In this document: positions 1-8,673 of the stretch, piece by piece
How the letters are laid out: every line of letters begins with the position of its first letter
Position numbering within the stretch: position 1 is the first letter of the stretch
Source of the DNA: Oscillospiraceae bacterium
Lineage (GTDB): Bacteria > Bacillota > Clostridia > Oscillospirales > Oscillospiraceae
Direction: 5' to 3'
DNA length: 41,837 bases
Assembly: GCA_017632775.1 (NCBI GenBank)
Contig: JAGBQR010000007.1
Span: 1-41,837, forward strand
Made by a program: the position numbers and the translations under genes
Notes under the pieces: model-generated
The model's input: only the letters and a program-made list of their open reading frames with translations
Databases searched by the model: none
What the model was told of the DNA's origin: nothing

Positions 1-1115
1 ACATATGCTTCTTTCGTGATATCGCCGCCCTTGACCACTTCAATGATCGGAAGGCCGAATTTCATGGCAAATTCCCAGTCGCGCTGGTCATGAGCCGGCA
101 CACCCATAACACATCCGGTGCCGTATCCCATCAGAACGTAGTCCGAAATAAATATCGGTACACTGGAATTGTTTGCAGGGTTAACCGCACGTATTCCCTG
201 AAGGCATACACCGGTCTTTTCCTTATTCAGCTCGCCCCTTTCAAAGTCGGACTTCTTCGATGCGGCCAGCTGATATGCAGCAACTTCATCCCAATTGCCG
301 ATTCGGTCTTTCCATTCATTGAGAATCGGGTGCTCCGGAGAGATAACCATATAGGTCACACCGTAAAGCGTATCGGCACGGGTCGTAAAAACTGTGATCG
401 TGTCACCGGTGGTGACCTTGAAGTCAACTTCCACGCCGGTAGACCGGCCGATCCAGTTTTTCTGCTGGACTTTTACGCGCTCGATATAGTCCAGATCATC
501 CAGATCATCGATCAGGCGATCCGCATATTTCGTGATCCGGAGCATCCACTGGCTCTTCTCCTTACGGACGACTTCTCCCCCGCAGCGTTCACAGACACCG
601 TCGACGACCTCTTCATTGGCCAGACCTACTTTGCAGCTGGTACACCAGTTGATCGGCATCGTCGCTTTATAGGCAAGATCATGTTTGAACATCTGGAGGA
701 AAATCCACTGTGTCCATTTATAGTACTGCGGATCTGATGTATTCACGCAGCGATCCCAGTCAAAACCATACCCGAGCATTTTCAGCTGGCGGGTAAAATT
801 GGCAATATTATCCCTGGTTACAATGGACGGATGGATATGATTCTTGATTGCAAAGTTTTCGGTCGGAAGCCCAAAAGCGTCGTATCCTATCGGAAAAATG
901 ACATTGTAGCCGTCCATGCGCTTTTTTCTCGTGACTATATCCATTGCAGTAAACGGACGGGGATGTCCTACATGGAGACCGGCAGCGCTGGGATACGGAA
1001 ACTCAATCAGCCCGTAGAATTTCGGCTTTGAATCTCCGGTCACGGCAGCATACGGTTTACTCTCTTCCCACCTGTCCTGCCATTTTTTTTCTATTGAGGC
1101 AAAATCGTATTTCAT
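1..1115 (-). CDS. leuS: Leucyl-tRNA synthetase, N-terminal part (cut by window edge)
   Basis: Class I aminoacyl-tRNA synthetase that charges tRNA-Leu with leucine in the cytoplasm. Only the first 371 codons are present; the frame stays open to base 1, so the rest lies outside the window. Seen: the class I signature as HVGH at residues 48-51 (after [10 protein letters not shown]), a zinc-type Cys pair in NWCTSCKVG followed by CERCG, and editing (CP1) domain motifs TTRADTLYG and [19 protein letters not shown], whose Asp clears mischarged tRNA. The start is the ATG at 1115, with an AGAAAGGG-like ribosome binding site just upstream. It is the last gene seen in the long housekeeping operon, 47 bases after rsfS. 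Identification is secure. Confidence 0.96.
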   Translation of the reverse strand, partial: MKYDFASIEKKWQDRWEESKPYAAVTGDSKPKFYGLIEFPYPSAAGLHVGHPRPFTAMDIVTRKKRMDGYNVIFPIGYDAFGLPTENFAIKNHIHPSIVTRDNIANFTRQLKMLGYGFDWDRCVNTSDPQYYKWTQWIFLQMFKHDLAYKATMPINWCTSCKVGLANEEVVDGVCERCGGEVVRKEKSQWMLRITKYADRLIDDLDDLDYIERVKVQQKNWIGRSTGVEVDFKVTTGDTITVFTTRADTLYGVTYMVISPEHPILNEWKDRIGNWDEVAAYQLAASKKSDFERGELNKEKTGVCLQGIRAVNPANNSSVPIFISDYVLMGYGTGCVMGVPAHDQRDWEFAMKFGLPIIEVVKGGDITKEAY

Positions 1116-1150
1116 AAACAATCCCTTTCTCTGAATGTAATTAATCCGGA

Positions 1151-1172
1151 AAGCCCCTGTAATCAGGGGCTT
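1151..1172 (-). terminator. Hairpin overlapping the rsfS stop codon
   Basis: A perfect 9-bp stem (AAGCCCCTG / CAGGGGCTT, loop TAAT) spans the last codons and stop of rsfS, just before leuS. There is no U-run after it on the minus strand, so it is more likely an mRNA-processing or weak attenuation hairpin than a full terminator. Confidence 0.3.
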
Positions 1173-1537
1173 GGAAGGGATGAGAGCTCCACCTCTTCAG
1201 AATCGCTCCAGAGTCTCTCGAGATTATAGAATTTTCTGGCTTCATCCGTGAAAATGTGGACGATCACACTGCCGAAATCCATCAGCACCCAGATATCGGA
1301 ACGCATCCCCTCCCTGCGCACCGGCGGTTCTCCCGCTTCCGAAAGCTGACGGTCCACTTCATCAACGAGGGCCTTGATATGTGTGGACGAGGTCCCGTTG
1401 CAGATCACAAAATAATCAGCAAGGACCGTCTGTTCTGCGGTGTGAAGCACACGGATATCCCGGGCTTTTTTCTCGTCCAGCGCATGCGCCGCAATAGCTG
1501 CAATCTGTTCGGGGGACAGATAGGATTGTTCAGGCAT
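1163..1537 (-). CDS. rsfS: Ribosome silencing factor RsfS
   Basis: RsfS (Iojap/DUF143 family, YqeL in Bacillus) binds ribosomal protein uL14 and blocks joining of the 30S and 50S subunits, damping translation when nutrients are short. The 124-residue length matches the family. Family features seen: the [18 protein letters not shown] segment, the conserved GxRxxxW stretch ([15 protein letters not shown]) and [20 protein letters not shown]. Its start overlaps the end of yqeK by 8 bases, indicating translational coupling, and leuS follows after a short gap. The yhbY-yqeK-rsfS-leuS order is typical of Bacillota. Identification is secure. Confidence 0.95.
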   Translation of the reverse strand: MPEQSYLSPEQIAAIAAHALDEKKARDIRVLHTAEQTVLADYFVICNGTSSTHIKALVDEVDRQLSEAGEPPVRREGMRSDIWVLMDFGSVIVHIFTDEARKFYNLERLWSDSEEVELSSLPSP

Positions 1538-2120
1538 GTTCTTTCTCCTTGTAAAACTCGTACGCTTCTATTGAAACAGGATGAAGCGTGTAACCGCGGG
1601 CACGGATATCCTCGATACTCATCTTAAGGCCGAGAGCCATGGCAGGATCAATGGCTTCATAAGCTTTTTCACGCAGTAGGCTGATTCCTTCGAAACTGCG
1701 CGACGGTTCGATATAATCGGCAAGGTAAATGATTTTTTCCAGAAGGTCCATATCCGGCCTGCCGGTCGTATGCCACATAATCGCATCAAATACCGGCTGT
1801 TCGATTTCAAACAGCTCGCGTGCTTTCCAGGCACCGGTCTTCGCATGAAGAAGACTGGCGTTTTTTGTTTCAAACTCGTCGCAAATAATACCATACCTTT
1901 TGCATAATATCAACTGATTTGGAAGATCCAGTTTTTTTGTGATATCATGCAGAATCGCTGCAGTGGCGGCCTGACAGATATCCGCTCCGTATTTTTCCGC
2001 GAGGCGGACAGCTTCCTGCTCACATCCGGCCACATGGGCGATCCTCTTTTCATCAAGGAAAGAATAAGCTTTCAATCTGAGTTCTGAAAGCTCGTAATCC
2101 GTTCTGTATTGTTTAGACAT
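1530..2120 (-). CDS. yqeK: HD-domain Ap4A hydrolase YqeK
   Basis: YqeK-family HD phosphohydrolase, a cytoplasmic enzyme that in studied relatives cleaves diadenosine tetraphosphate symmetrically into two ADP. The HD metal-site residues are visible: His29 in RIAHVAGC, His58-Asp59 in AILHDITK, His in LLHAKTGAW, His in IMWHTTGR and Asp in IYLADYIEPSR. The 196-residue length is normal. It lies 17 bases after yhbY and overlaps rsfS by 8 bases. In many Bacillota nadD sits between yhbY and yqeK; here it is absent. There is no strong ribosome binding site, so translation probably depends on coupling to yhbY. Confidence 0.92.
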   Translation of the reverse strand: MSKQYRTDYELSELRLKAYSFLDEKRIAHVAGCEQEAVRLAEKYGADICQAATAAILHDITKKLDLPNQLILCKRYGIICDEFETKNASLLHAKTGAWKARELFEIEQPVFDAIMWHTTGRPDMDLLEKIIYLADYIEPSRSFEGISLLREKAYEAIDPAMALGLKMSIEDIRARGYTLHPVSIEAYEFYKEKEHA

Positions 2121-2137
2121 GATGTGATTCGGTTTCG

Positions 2138-2446
2138 TCAGCGGGCAGTTTTCTCTTTTTTGAATACTATAAGCGGCGTCTTTGTGTTCCGCCGGAAAAG
2201 AACAAACTTCGTTCCGATCACCTGTACCGGTTCCGCTTTACACCGCTCTGCCAGGATCTCACAGGCTTCGCGCGGCGTAAGCATTGCGTTCTCAAGTACC
2301 TTTCCCTTGATGATCTCTCTCGCTGTAAGCGCATCATCGATTGACGCGACCACTGCGTCGGTTATACCGCCTTTCCCGATTTGAACGATCGTTTCAAGAT
2401 TCTGAGCGATCGCTTTCAATTGTGAACGTTGTTTACTTGTGATCAT
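2138..2446 (-). CDS. yhbY: YhbY family RNA-binding protein (CRM domain)
   Basis: Small CRM-domain protein of the YhbY/YqeI family, associated with pre-50S ribosomal particles and thought to help ribosome assembly. Its 102 residues cover one CRM domain. Seen: the N-terminal QRSQLKAIAQ helix, the GKGG RNA-binding loop in VQIGKGGITDAVV, and the closing VIGTKFVLFRRN strand. Its start lies 14 bases inside the 3' end of rdgB, so the two are coupled. Confidence 0.92.
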   Translation of the reverse strand: MITSKQRSQLKAIAQNLETIVQIGKGGITDAVVASIDDALTAREIIKGKVLENAMLTPREACEILAERCKAEPVQVIGTKFVLFRRNTKTPLIVFKKEKTAR

Positions 2447-3035
2447 TCATATACCTCTCATATATCTTCAGGAACTCCCGCAGCGCCTTTCCTCTGTGTG
2501 AGATCGCATTCTTCTCATCCGGTGAGAGCTGTGCCATGCTGACAGTGAAACCTTCCGGACGGAATATCGGATCGTATCCGAATCCTCCGGATCCGACCGG
2601 AGCATGGAGGACCTCGCCTTCACAGGTGCACTCGGTACGAAGAAGATCTCCGTTCGGAAACGTACAGCAGATGCTGCAGACATATCTCGCATGACGGTCG
2701 GTTTTCCCTTCCATCGTCTTAAGCAGAAGAAGCATCCTCTCTTCATCGTTCGCGGCGATCCCGCTGCCGAATCGGGCTGAATAGATCCCCGGTCCGCCAT
2801 CGAGCGCATCTACACAGATCCCGGAATCATCAGCGATTGCAGGACGTCCGGTATAAACTGTTACGGCATTTGCCTTCAGAAACGCGTTTTCAGCAAAGCT
2901 ATTCCCGGTTTCTTCAACTTCCTGCACAAATCCAGCTTCCTTCTGCATGATCAGGTTCGTATCTGCATGAAGGAGTATCTCTGAAAATTCCCGGAACTTA
3001 TGGGTATTGTTGCTGGCAAGAATAAGATCTGTCAT
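2433..3035 (-). CDS. rdgB: XTP/dITP diphosphatase (HAM1/RdgB)
   Basis: House-cleaning nucleotide pyrophosphatase that hydrolyses dITP, XTP and related deaminated purine triphosphates to monophosphates, keeping them out of DNA and RNA. The 200 residues contain the whole family signature: SNNTHK near residue 8, ETGNSFAENA, AIADDSGICVDAL with the metal-binding acids, GPGIYSARF, GGFGYDPIF and LSPDEKNAISHRGKA. It overlaps ftsY by 4 bases (ATGA) upstream and yhbY by 14 bases downstream, so it is an internal member of the operon. Nothing unusual was seen. Confidence 0.96.
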   Translation of the reverse strand: MTDLILASNNTHKFREFSEILLHADTNLIMQKEAGFVQEVEETGNSFAENAFLKANAVTVYTGRPAIADDSGICVDALDGGPGIYSARFGSGIAANDEERMLLLLKTMEGKTDRHARYVCSICCTFPNGDLLRTECTCEGEVLHAPVGSGGFGYDPIFRPEGFTVSMAQLSPDEKNAISHRGKALREFLKIYERYMNDHK

Positions 3036-3937
3036 TTGAACAAAGCCTCAGCAAATGTTTTACCGTCAAAGGGGATCATGTCATCGATCCCCTCCCCTAC
3101 TCCAATGAACTTGACCGGAAGCTTCAGTTCGTCTGAGATGGCGAAAACGATTCCTCCCTTAGCTGTCCCATCCAGTTTCGTCAGTACGATGCCTGTAAGT
3201 CCTGCCGTATCGAGAAACTGCTTCGCCTGGATCAGACCGTTCTGTCCGGTTGTAGCATCCAACACCATGAGTGTCTCCACATCCGCTTCGGGAAGTTCCC
3301 GGTCAATGACCCGCCGGATCTTGGCGAGTTCATTCATCAGATTCTGTTTATTATGGAGCCTTCCGGCAGTATCAACGATCACGATGTCCGCATTGCGGGC
3401 TTTTCCGGCATTGATTCCGTCAAATACAACAGCCGCCGGATCACTGCCCTCTTCATGCCGTACGATCTCAGCGCCGGCGCGATCTGCCCAGATCTCAAGC
3501 TGCTCTGCAGCTGCTGCACGAAATGTATCGGCTGCGCAGAGGAGTACTTTTTTCCCCTGAGTCCGGAACATTGAAGCCAGCTTTCCGATCGTAGTGGTCT
3601 TTCCGACCCCATTGACGCCGACAACAAGGATCACAGAAGGGCTCGTTTCCAGATGGAGGCTCGAATCGCCTGAATCCAGTATTCCTGTAAGAATCTCAAT
3701 TAATCCGGCCCTGGCTTCATTTCCTTTCCGGAAGCGACGTTCCCAGGTCTTTTTTCTCATTTCATAGACAACTTTTTCAGCAACGGAAGCCCCGACATCG
3801 GATACGATGAGGAGTTCTTCCAGCTCATCATAGAAATCTTCATCATCCGGAGCGTAATTCTGGAAGAGCTCTTCCAGTTCCGCCATATTTGCTTTTGTTT
3901 TTGAGAGGCCGGAGAATATTTTATCGAAAATAGACAT
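3032..3937 (-). CDS. ftsY: Signal recognition particle receptor FtsY
   Basis: SRP-GTPase that docks the SRP-ribosome complex at the membrane for cotranslational insertion. The 301 residues hold the NG core: a helical N domain (residues 1-95), P-loop GVNGVGKTTTIGK at about 107-119, DTFRAAAAEQL, the DTAGRLHNK switch and TKLDGTAKGG. The long acidic N-terminal A domain of the enterobacterial protein is missing, as is usual in Bacillota. It follows smc by 3 bases and overlaps rdgB by 4 bases; smc-ftsY adjacency is a common Bacillota arrangement. Identification is secure. Confidence 0.97.
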   Translation of the reverse strand: MSIFDKIFSGLSKTKANMAELEELFQNYAPDDEDFYDELEELLIVSDVGASVAEKVVYEMRKKTWERRFRKGNEARAGLIEILTGILDSGDSSLHLETSPSVILVVGVNGVGKTTTIGKLASMFRTQGKKVLLCAADTFRAAAAEQLEIWADRAGAEIVRHEEGSDPAAVVFDGINAGKARNADIVIVDTAGRLHNKQNLMNELAKIRRVIDRELPEADVETLMVLDATTGQNGLIQAKQFLDTAGLTGIVLTKLDGTAKGGIVFAISDELKLPVKFIGVGEGIDDMIPFDGKTFAEALFK

Positions 3938-3940
3938 CTA

Positions 3941-6900
3941 TTAATCCTCTGTAATTTTTTTTGCTTCTTCAATTTCCATCGGTATCACCATGGAAACCCC
4001 TTTTTCCTGCATAGTCACGCCGTACAGCATATCGGCGGTCTCCATTGTCCCGCGCCTGTGGGTGATCACAAGAAACTGCGTCTTGTCAGACATTTTCAGA
4101 AGATAGTCCGAAAAACGGTCCACATTGGATTCATCCAGAGCTGCATCGATCTCGTCCATGATGCAGAACGGAGTCGGACGAACCTGCAGAATTGCAAAAT
4201 ATAAAGCGATTGCAACGAAAGACATTTCTCCGCCGGAGAGCAGGCTGATTGTAGAGAGTGCCTTTCCGGGCGGCTGTACATGGATCGAGATCCCGCATTC
4301 AAGAACGTCTTCTTCATCATCCAGCTGCAATCCGGCTTTTCCTCCGCCGAAAAGCTCCTGAAATACACTCTGGAACGCTGTATTGATCTGGTAAAACTTT
4401 TCCAGAAAAATCTCTCGCATCCGAACAGTAAGCTCTTCGATAACTCCGTTAAGATCTGCTTTCGCTTTCAGGACATCATCACGCTGTGACGAAAGAAACT
4501 CATAGCGTTCACTGACTCTTGCATATTCGTCGATTGCACCGATATTCGGAGTGCCCAGAGCATTCATTTCATTCCGCAGGGAAGAGATCTCGCGCGTAAG
4601 TTTCTGTGCGCTTTCAACCGGTCTGCGCAGTGCAGCCGCTTCTGAATGATTGAGTTCGTAAGTGTCCCACAACCGGTCAATGATCATTTTTTCTTCAAGT
4701 TCCGAAGCATTTTTCTTCTGTTCGGCTTTAGCGAGGCTGCGTTCAAGATCGATTATCCTTCCGTTCATCTTCTGCGCATCAGAGTTCGCTGCCGCTTCAC
4801 TGTTTTCCAGCTCTTCCCTTTTCCGGTTCAGATCCTCTATTTTGTCATCGATGGAAGAGACAAGCTTATTAAGAACACGGATATCTTCCTCTTCTTTTCG
4901 GATTCCGTCATGAAAGCCTTCTATTTCAGAACGTATATCACTGATCGTCTTTTCCCGCTCTTCCTGATCCGTATGCAGACTCTTATAAAACACTTCCATC
5001 TGTCTTATCGAATCATTTACAGCGCTTTTTTCTGATTGCAGGGAAGAAACGGATGTGCTGATCTTTCTTTGTTCTTCTACAGCCCCTTCCAGTCTGTATT
5101 TCACAGCTTCTGTTTCTTCCTGGATCCTGTCGAATCTTTTCTTCAGAGTTTCTTCTGTGCTGCGTGCTTTTTCAAGCGAAAGCGACAGGCGTTCAAGTTC
5201 ATTTTTCCTTGAAATAAACCCGGTATTCTTTGAAATGCTTCCTCCGGTCATGGAGCCGCCTGTATTTACGACCTGCCCGTCAAGCGAAACGACCTTCACC
5301 CTGTGCTCAAACTGGTTTGAGATCCGTATCGCATCGGATAGGGTCTCCGCTACGAGGATACGTCCCAAAAGGTTCATAAAAATCCCTTCGTATTCGGAGG
5401 AAAAAGAAACCAGGTCAAAGGCGATGCCGATAAAACCGGACGGCATGTCTTTCGGTACGCGGATAAGACTTCCTTTCGTTATATCCATCGGAAGCACTGT
5501 CGCTCTTCCCATGTCGCCGCGCTTCAGCATTTCAAGTGCATTTTTGCCGTCTTTCTGCGTAAGGGTCACAATATCCTGAAGAGCCCCGCCTAATGCAGTT
5601 TCAACAGCAAGCGCGTATTCATCATCTGTCCTCAGAAGAGATGCAACAGGCCCGCGGATCCCGCCCAGGCTTCCTCTCTCAGAGGCTTTCATCACCTCTT
5701 TGACCGCCTTGCCGAATCCTTCATATTCCTTCTCCATCTCGGTCAGAAGTACGATCCGCGTATCTGTATTCATGATCTCCGCTTTGATCCTGTCCGACTC
5801 GTTCTTCAGGTCTTCGAGCATTTTTTCTCTTCCTGAAAGCTTGAGTCTGCAGCCTTCGATCACGTTCGAAGCGGCAGCGTTTTCGTTTTCCCTTGTCAGA
5901 AGTTCTTCCTCGATCCGTTTTACTCTCTCCCGGGAATCAGAAATGCTGTTCTGGATCTGCGCCGCTCTTTTTTCCTGTGAATCGATGTCTTCCAGAAGCT
6001 GGCGGATCCGTTCCTCGCTGTTGCGGATATCCGATTCCAGAACAGCCCGTTTAGACTCATGCTCCGAAATGGTAGCGGAAATAACGCTTTTTTTGTCCCT
6101 CTGTGCTTCGACTTCCAGCCCTTTCTGTTTCATACGGTCACGAAGGCTGGAAGAAGACGCATAAAGCGCTTCGATCTCTTTTTTCGCATCATCAAGATCC
6201 TGGCGAATCTGTCTGTATTCCTCTTCAACGGAAGCAGAGCGATCGCGGAGCCTGTCCAGATTGGCCATCCACAGGGATACTTCTTTGATTCGGAGGTCAT
6301 CTCTCAGCACAAGATACTTCCGGGCAGTCTCAGCCTGCTGTTTCAACGGTCCGACCTGCAGCTCCAGTTCCTCGATCTTGTCATTGATCCGCAGCAGGTT
6401 GTCCTCTGTTTTTCTCAATTGACTGACTGCATCGTCTTTTCTGTAGCGGAAGCGAGAGATCCCGGCGGCTTCCTCAAAAATGTCTCTCCGGTCTGTGTTT
6501 TTATCTGAAAGGATATCCGCAATTCTCCCCTGACCGATATTGGAATAACCGTCCCGTCCAAGTCCCGTATCCATAAGAAGAGAATTGACGTCTTTTAGTC
6601 TGACAGGTTCTTTGTTGATGGAGTATTCGCTCTCTCCATTCCGGTAATACCGTCTTGAAAGAACAACTTCATCCGAATCGTAATTGAGAAATCCCGAAGA
6701 ATTATCCAGAATGAGAGATACCTGTGCAAATCCAAGCGGAGAACGTTTTTCGGTCCCTCCGAAAATCACGTCCTCCATTTTTGTTCCACGAAGTGTCCTG
6801 CTTTTCTGCTCTCCAAGCACCCACAGCACAGCATCGGATATATTGGATTTTCCGGACCCGTTCGGTCCGACGATGGCTATGATGTTCTTTTCGAAGGTCA

Positions 6901-6958
6901 GCCTGGTTTTCTCCGGGAATGATTTGAATCCCTGTATCTCAATAGCTCGTAAATACAA
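3941..6958 (-). CDS. smc: Chromosome segregation protein SMC (short-armed)
   Basis: SMC ATPase that with ScpA and ScpB forms the bacterial condensin, extruding DNA loops to separate sister chromosomes. Seen: Walker A GPNGSGKSN at residues 31-39, a first coiled-coil arm (about 170-410), the hinge (about 412-583, with the GGSMTGGS segment), a returning arm, then the ABC signature LSGGEMSFVAIAL and Walker B FCIMDEIDAALDE. At 1005 residues it is some 180 shorter than the Bacillus protein (about 1186), with both arms trimmed by a similar amount while heads and hinge look intact. The signature has GGEMSF where GGE(K/R)AL is common. The gene follows the radical SAM gene by 30 bases and precedes ftsY. 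Confidence 0.95.
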   Translation of the reverse strand: MYLRAIEIQGFKSFPEKTRLTFEKNIIAIVGPNGSGKSNISDAVLWVLGEQKSRTLRGTKMEDVIFGGTEKRSPLGFAQVSLILDNSSGFLNYDSDEVVLSRRYYRNGESEYSINKEPVRLKDVNSLLMDTGLGRDGYSNIGQGRIADILSDKNTDRRDIFEEAAGISRFRYRKDDAVSQLRKTEDNLLRINDKIEELELQVGPLKQQAETARKYLVLRDDLRIKEVSLWMANLDRLRDRSASVEEEYRQIRQDLDDAKKEIEALYASSSSLRDRMKQKGLEVEAQRDKKSVISATISEHESKRAVLESDIRNSEERIRQLLEDIDSQEKRAAQIQNSISDSRERVKRIEEELLTRENENAAASNVIEGCRLKLSGREKMLEDLKNESDRIKAEIMNTDTRIVLLTEMEKEYEGFGKAVKEVMKASERGSLGGIRGPVASLLRTDDEYALAVETALGGALQDIVTLTQKDGKNALEMLKRGDMGRATVLPMDITKGSLIRVPKDMPSGFIGIAFDLVSFSSEYEGIFMNLLGRILVAETLSDAIRISNQFEHRVKVVSLDGQVVNTGGSMTGGSISKNTGFISRKNELERLSLSLEKARSTEETLKKRFDRIQEETEAVKYRLEGAVEEQRKISTSVSSLQSEKSAVNDSIRQMEVFYKSLHTDQEEREKTISDIRSEIEGFHDGIRKEEEDIRVLNKLVSSIDDKIEDLNRKREELENSEAAANSDAQKMNGRIIDLERSLAKAEQKKNASELEEKMIIDRLWDTYELNHSEAAALRRPVESAQKLTREISSLRNEMNALGTPNIGAIDEYARVSERYEFLSSQRDDVLKAKADLNGVIEELTVRMREIFLEKFYQINTAFQSVFQELFGGGKAGLQLDDEEDVLECGISIHVQPPGKALSTISLLSGGEMSFVAIALYFAILQVRPTPFCIMDEIDAALDESNVDRFSDYLLKMSDKTQFLVITHRRGTMETADMLYGVTMQEKGVSMVIPMEIEEAKKITED

Positions 6959-6988
6959 AACAGTACCTCTACAGTATATTTTTAAGGA

Positions 6989-8008
6989 TCAATCCTTCTG
7001 AAAAGCTCCGGTATAAACTGTCACCGCATCGTCCTTTGCAGGCCTGATACGGAGTGATTTCAGCATGAAAGAGTCTTCCAGTTTCCGTACATTGATGCGA
7101 TGCTGTCCGGTATACTGGGAAAGGAGCGCCTCCGGAACACAGATCGTTACTTCGTTTCCCCGGGGAACACTTTTCAGGAGTTCCGCCATCTCGTTATAGC
7201 GTATCCTGTTCATCACCAGCTCTCCAAGAGCCGGATGATACGCACCGCCTGCCGCTTCTCCGGAACTCAGATCATCCGATGGATTCAGTCCTATTCGAAT
7301 GATCCGTATGCCCTCCTGCTGAAACACCGGAACAATCGCTGAGCAGAACTCGATGGCCTCTTCTACGGAATGCTCATGATATACTCCTGCTTTCCACTTT
7401 TCGTAAAGCGGTGTGTCACGCAGTATGACTGTTGGATAAATACGTACTCCATCCGGATGTAATGATGCGATCTCCCGTGCGGTCTCCCGTGTCCTTGAGA
7501 TCGTATCACCGGGAAGACCGGTCATCATCTGTATGATCAGTTCAAACCCAAAAGCCCGGATAAGCGAAGCAGCATTACGCACATCTGCAGCCGAGTGTCC
7601 TCTGCCGGAAAGGAAAAGGACCTCATCATCCATCGACTGCGCTCCGAGCTCGATCGTCTCGACGTGATAGTGCTTCAGTTTTTCCAGGCACTTCGCATCG
7701 ATCGCATCCGGTCTTGTGGATACACGGATCGACGAAAAGGTCCCATCCTCAATATAGGGTACCGTCACTTCAAGGAGTGCATTCTGAAGTGTTTCGGGGA
7801 TCGCGGTAAAACTGCCGCCGTAAAAAGCGAGCTGAATCTGTTCGTCGCCCCGGATTCCTGCGTGCATTTCTTCGATCTTTGACTGTACAGAAACCGGAGT
7901 GATCGGTTCAAACTGTCCGGAGATTGACTTCTGATCACAGAACACACACTGATGCGGGCATCCGTAATGAGGTACAAAGACCGGAAAGATTTTTTGTTTC
8001 GCGCTCAT
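6989..8008 (-). CDS. Elp3-like radical SAM protein without acetyltransferase domain
   Basis: Radical S-adenosylmethionine enzyme. The cluster motif is CPHQCVFC, with Cys17, Cys21 and Cys24 (CX3CX2C) to bind a 4Fe-4S cluster, followed by AFYGGSFTAIP and a TIM-barrel-like body with ELGAQSMDD and MMTGLPGD, all typical of the Elp3-related radical SAM group. At 339 residues it contains no GNAT acetyltransferase domain, so it should not be equated with full Elp3. The substrate is unknown; tRNA modification is a guess from family relationship and the neighbours rnc and trmFO. A radical SAM gene between rnc and smc recurs in Clostridia. It overlaps rnc by 4 bases. Confidence 0.85.
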   Translation of the reverse strand: MSAKQKIFPVFVPHYGCPHQCVFCDQKSISGQFEPITPVSVQSKIEEMHAGIRGDEQIQLAFYGGSFTAIPETLQNALLEVTVPYIEDGTFSSIRVSTRPDAIDAKCLEKLKHYHVETIELGAQSMDDEVLFLSGRGHSAADVRNAASLIRAFGFELIIQMMTGLPGDTISRTRETAREIASLHPDGVRIYPTVILRDTPLYEKWKAGVYHEHSVEEAIEFCSAIVPVFQQEGIRIIRIGLNPSDDLSSGEAAGGAYHPALGELVMNRIRYNEMAELLKSVPRGNEVTICVPEALLSQYTGQHRINVRKLEDSFMLKSLRIRPAKDDAVTVYTGAFQKD

Positions 8009-8673
8009 TCTTTTATGCTTTTCAGCGCTGCGGCGGCGGCATTCTGTTCCGCTTCCTTTTTTGTCCGCCCCTCGCCTTCTCCATACAGTGTTCCATTGAC
8101 AAGAACACTGAAAATAAATCGTTTATCATGATCCGGACCGGTTTCTTTTACAAGACGATATTCGATCCGGCTTTCCGCATTTTTCTGTACCAGTTCCTGC
8201 AGCGCCGATTTATAGTCGTACGGACGGCCTTCGTGCAGATCGACAGTTTCCGGAAGAACAAAACGGAAGATGAATGCTTTGGCATTCTTGATCCCACCGT
8301 CCAGATAGATCGCCGCGATCAGCGCTTCAACACTGTCAGCCAGAATTGAGACACGCGTTCTTCCACCACTGAGCTCTTCTCCGCGGGAAAGCAGCAGAAG
8401 TTCTCCAAAACCCAGCCTGTGTGCGACCTGATACAGTGCCTGTTCACATACGAGCTCGGAGCGGGTGCGGCTCATGGTACCTTCAGACAGAACCGGGCGT
8501 GCATCAAAAAGAAAGCCGGCCGTTACGAAACCAAGCACGGAATCGCCCAGGAACTCGAGCCGCTCATAGCTCTCGGTGTTGTTTTCATGTGCATAGGAAC
8601 TATGTGTGAAAGCCTGATCCAGAAGAGTCTTGTTTTTAAACTCGTACCCGATGATCTTCTCGATTTTGTTCAT
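8005..8673 (-). CDS. rnc: Ribonuclease III
   Basis: Double-strand-specific endoribonuclease that processes rRNA precursors and structured mRNAs. The 222 residues show the catalytic signature ERLEFLGDSVLGF (residues 37-49, including Glu40 and Asp44) and the second acidic patch DSVEALIAAIYLDGG. A C-terminal double-stranded-RNA-binding domain runs from about YDYKSALQELVQ to the end, with KKEAEQNAAAAAL. It overlaps plsX and the radical SAM gene by 4 bases each. acpP, often placed between plsX and rnc, is missing here. Confidence 0.97.
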   Translation of the reverse strand: MNKIEKIIGYEFKNKTLLDQAFTHSSYAHENNTESYERLEFLGDSVLGFVTAGFLFDARPVLSEGTMSRTRSELVCEQALYQVAHRLGFGELLLLSRGEELSGGRTRVSILADSVEALIAAIYLDGGIKNAKAFIFRFVLPETVDLHEGRPYDYKSALQELVQKNAESRIEYRLVKETGPDHDKRFIFSVLVNGTLYGEGEGRTKKEAEQNAAAAALKSIKE

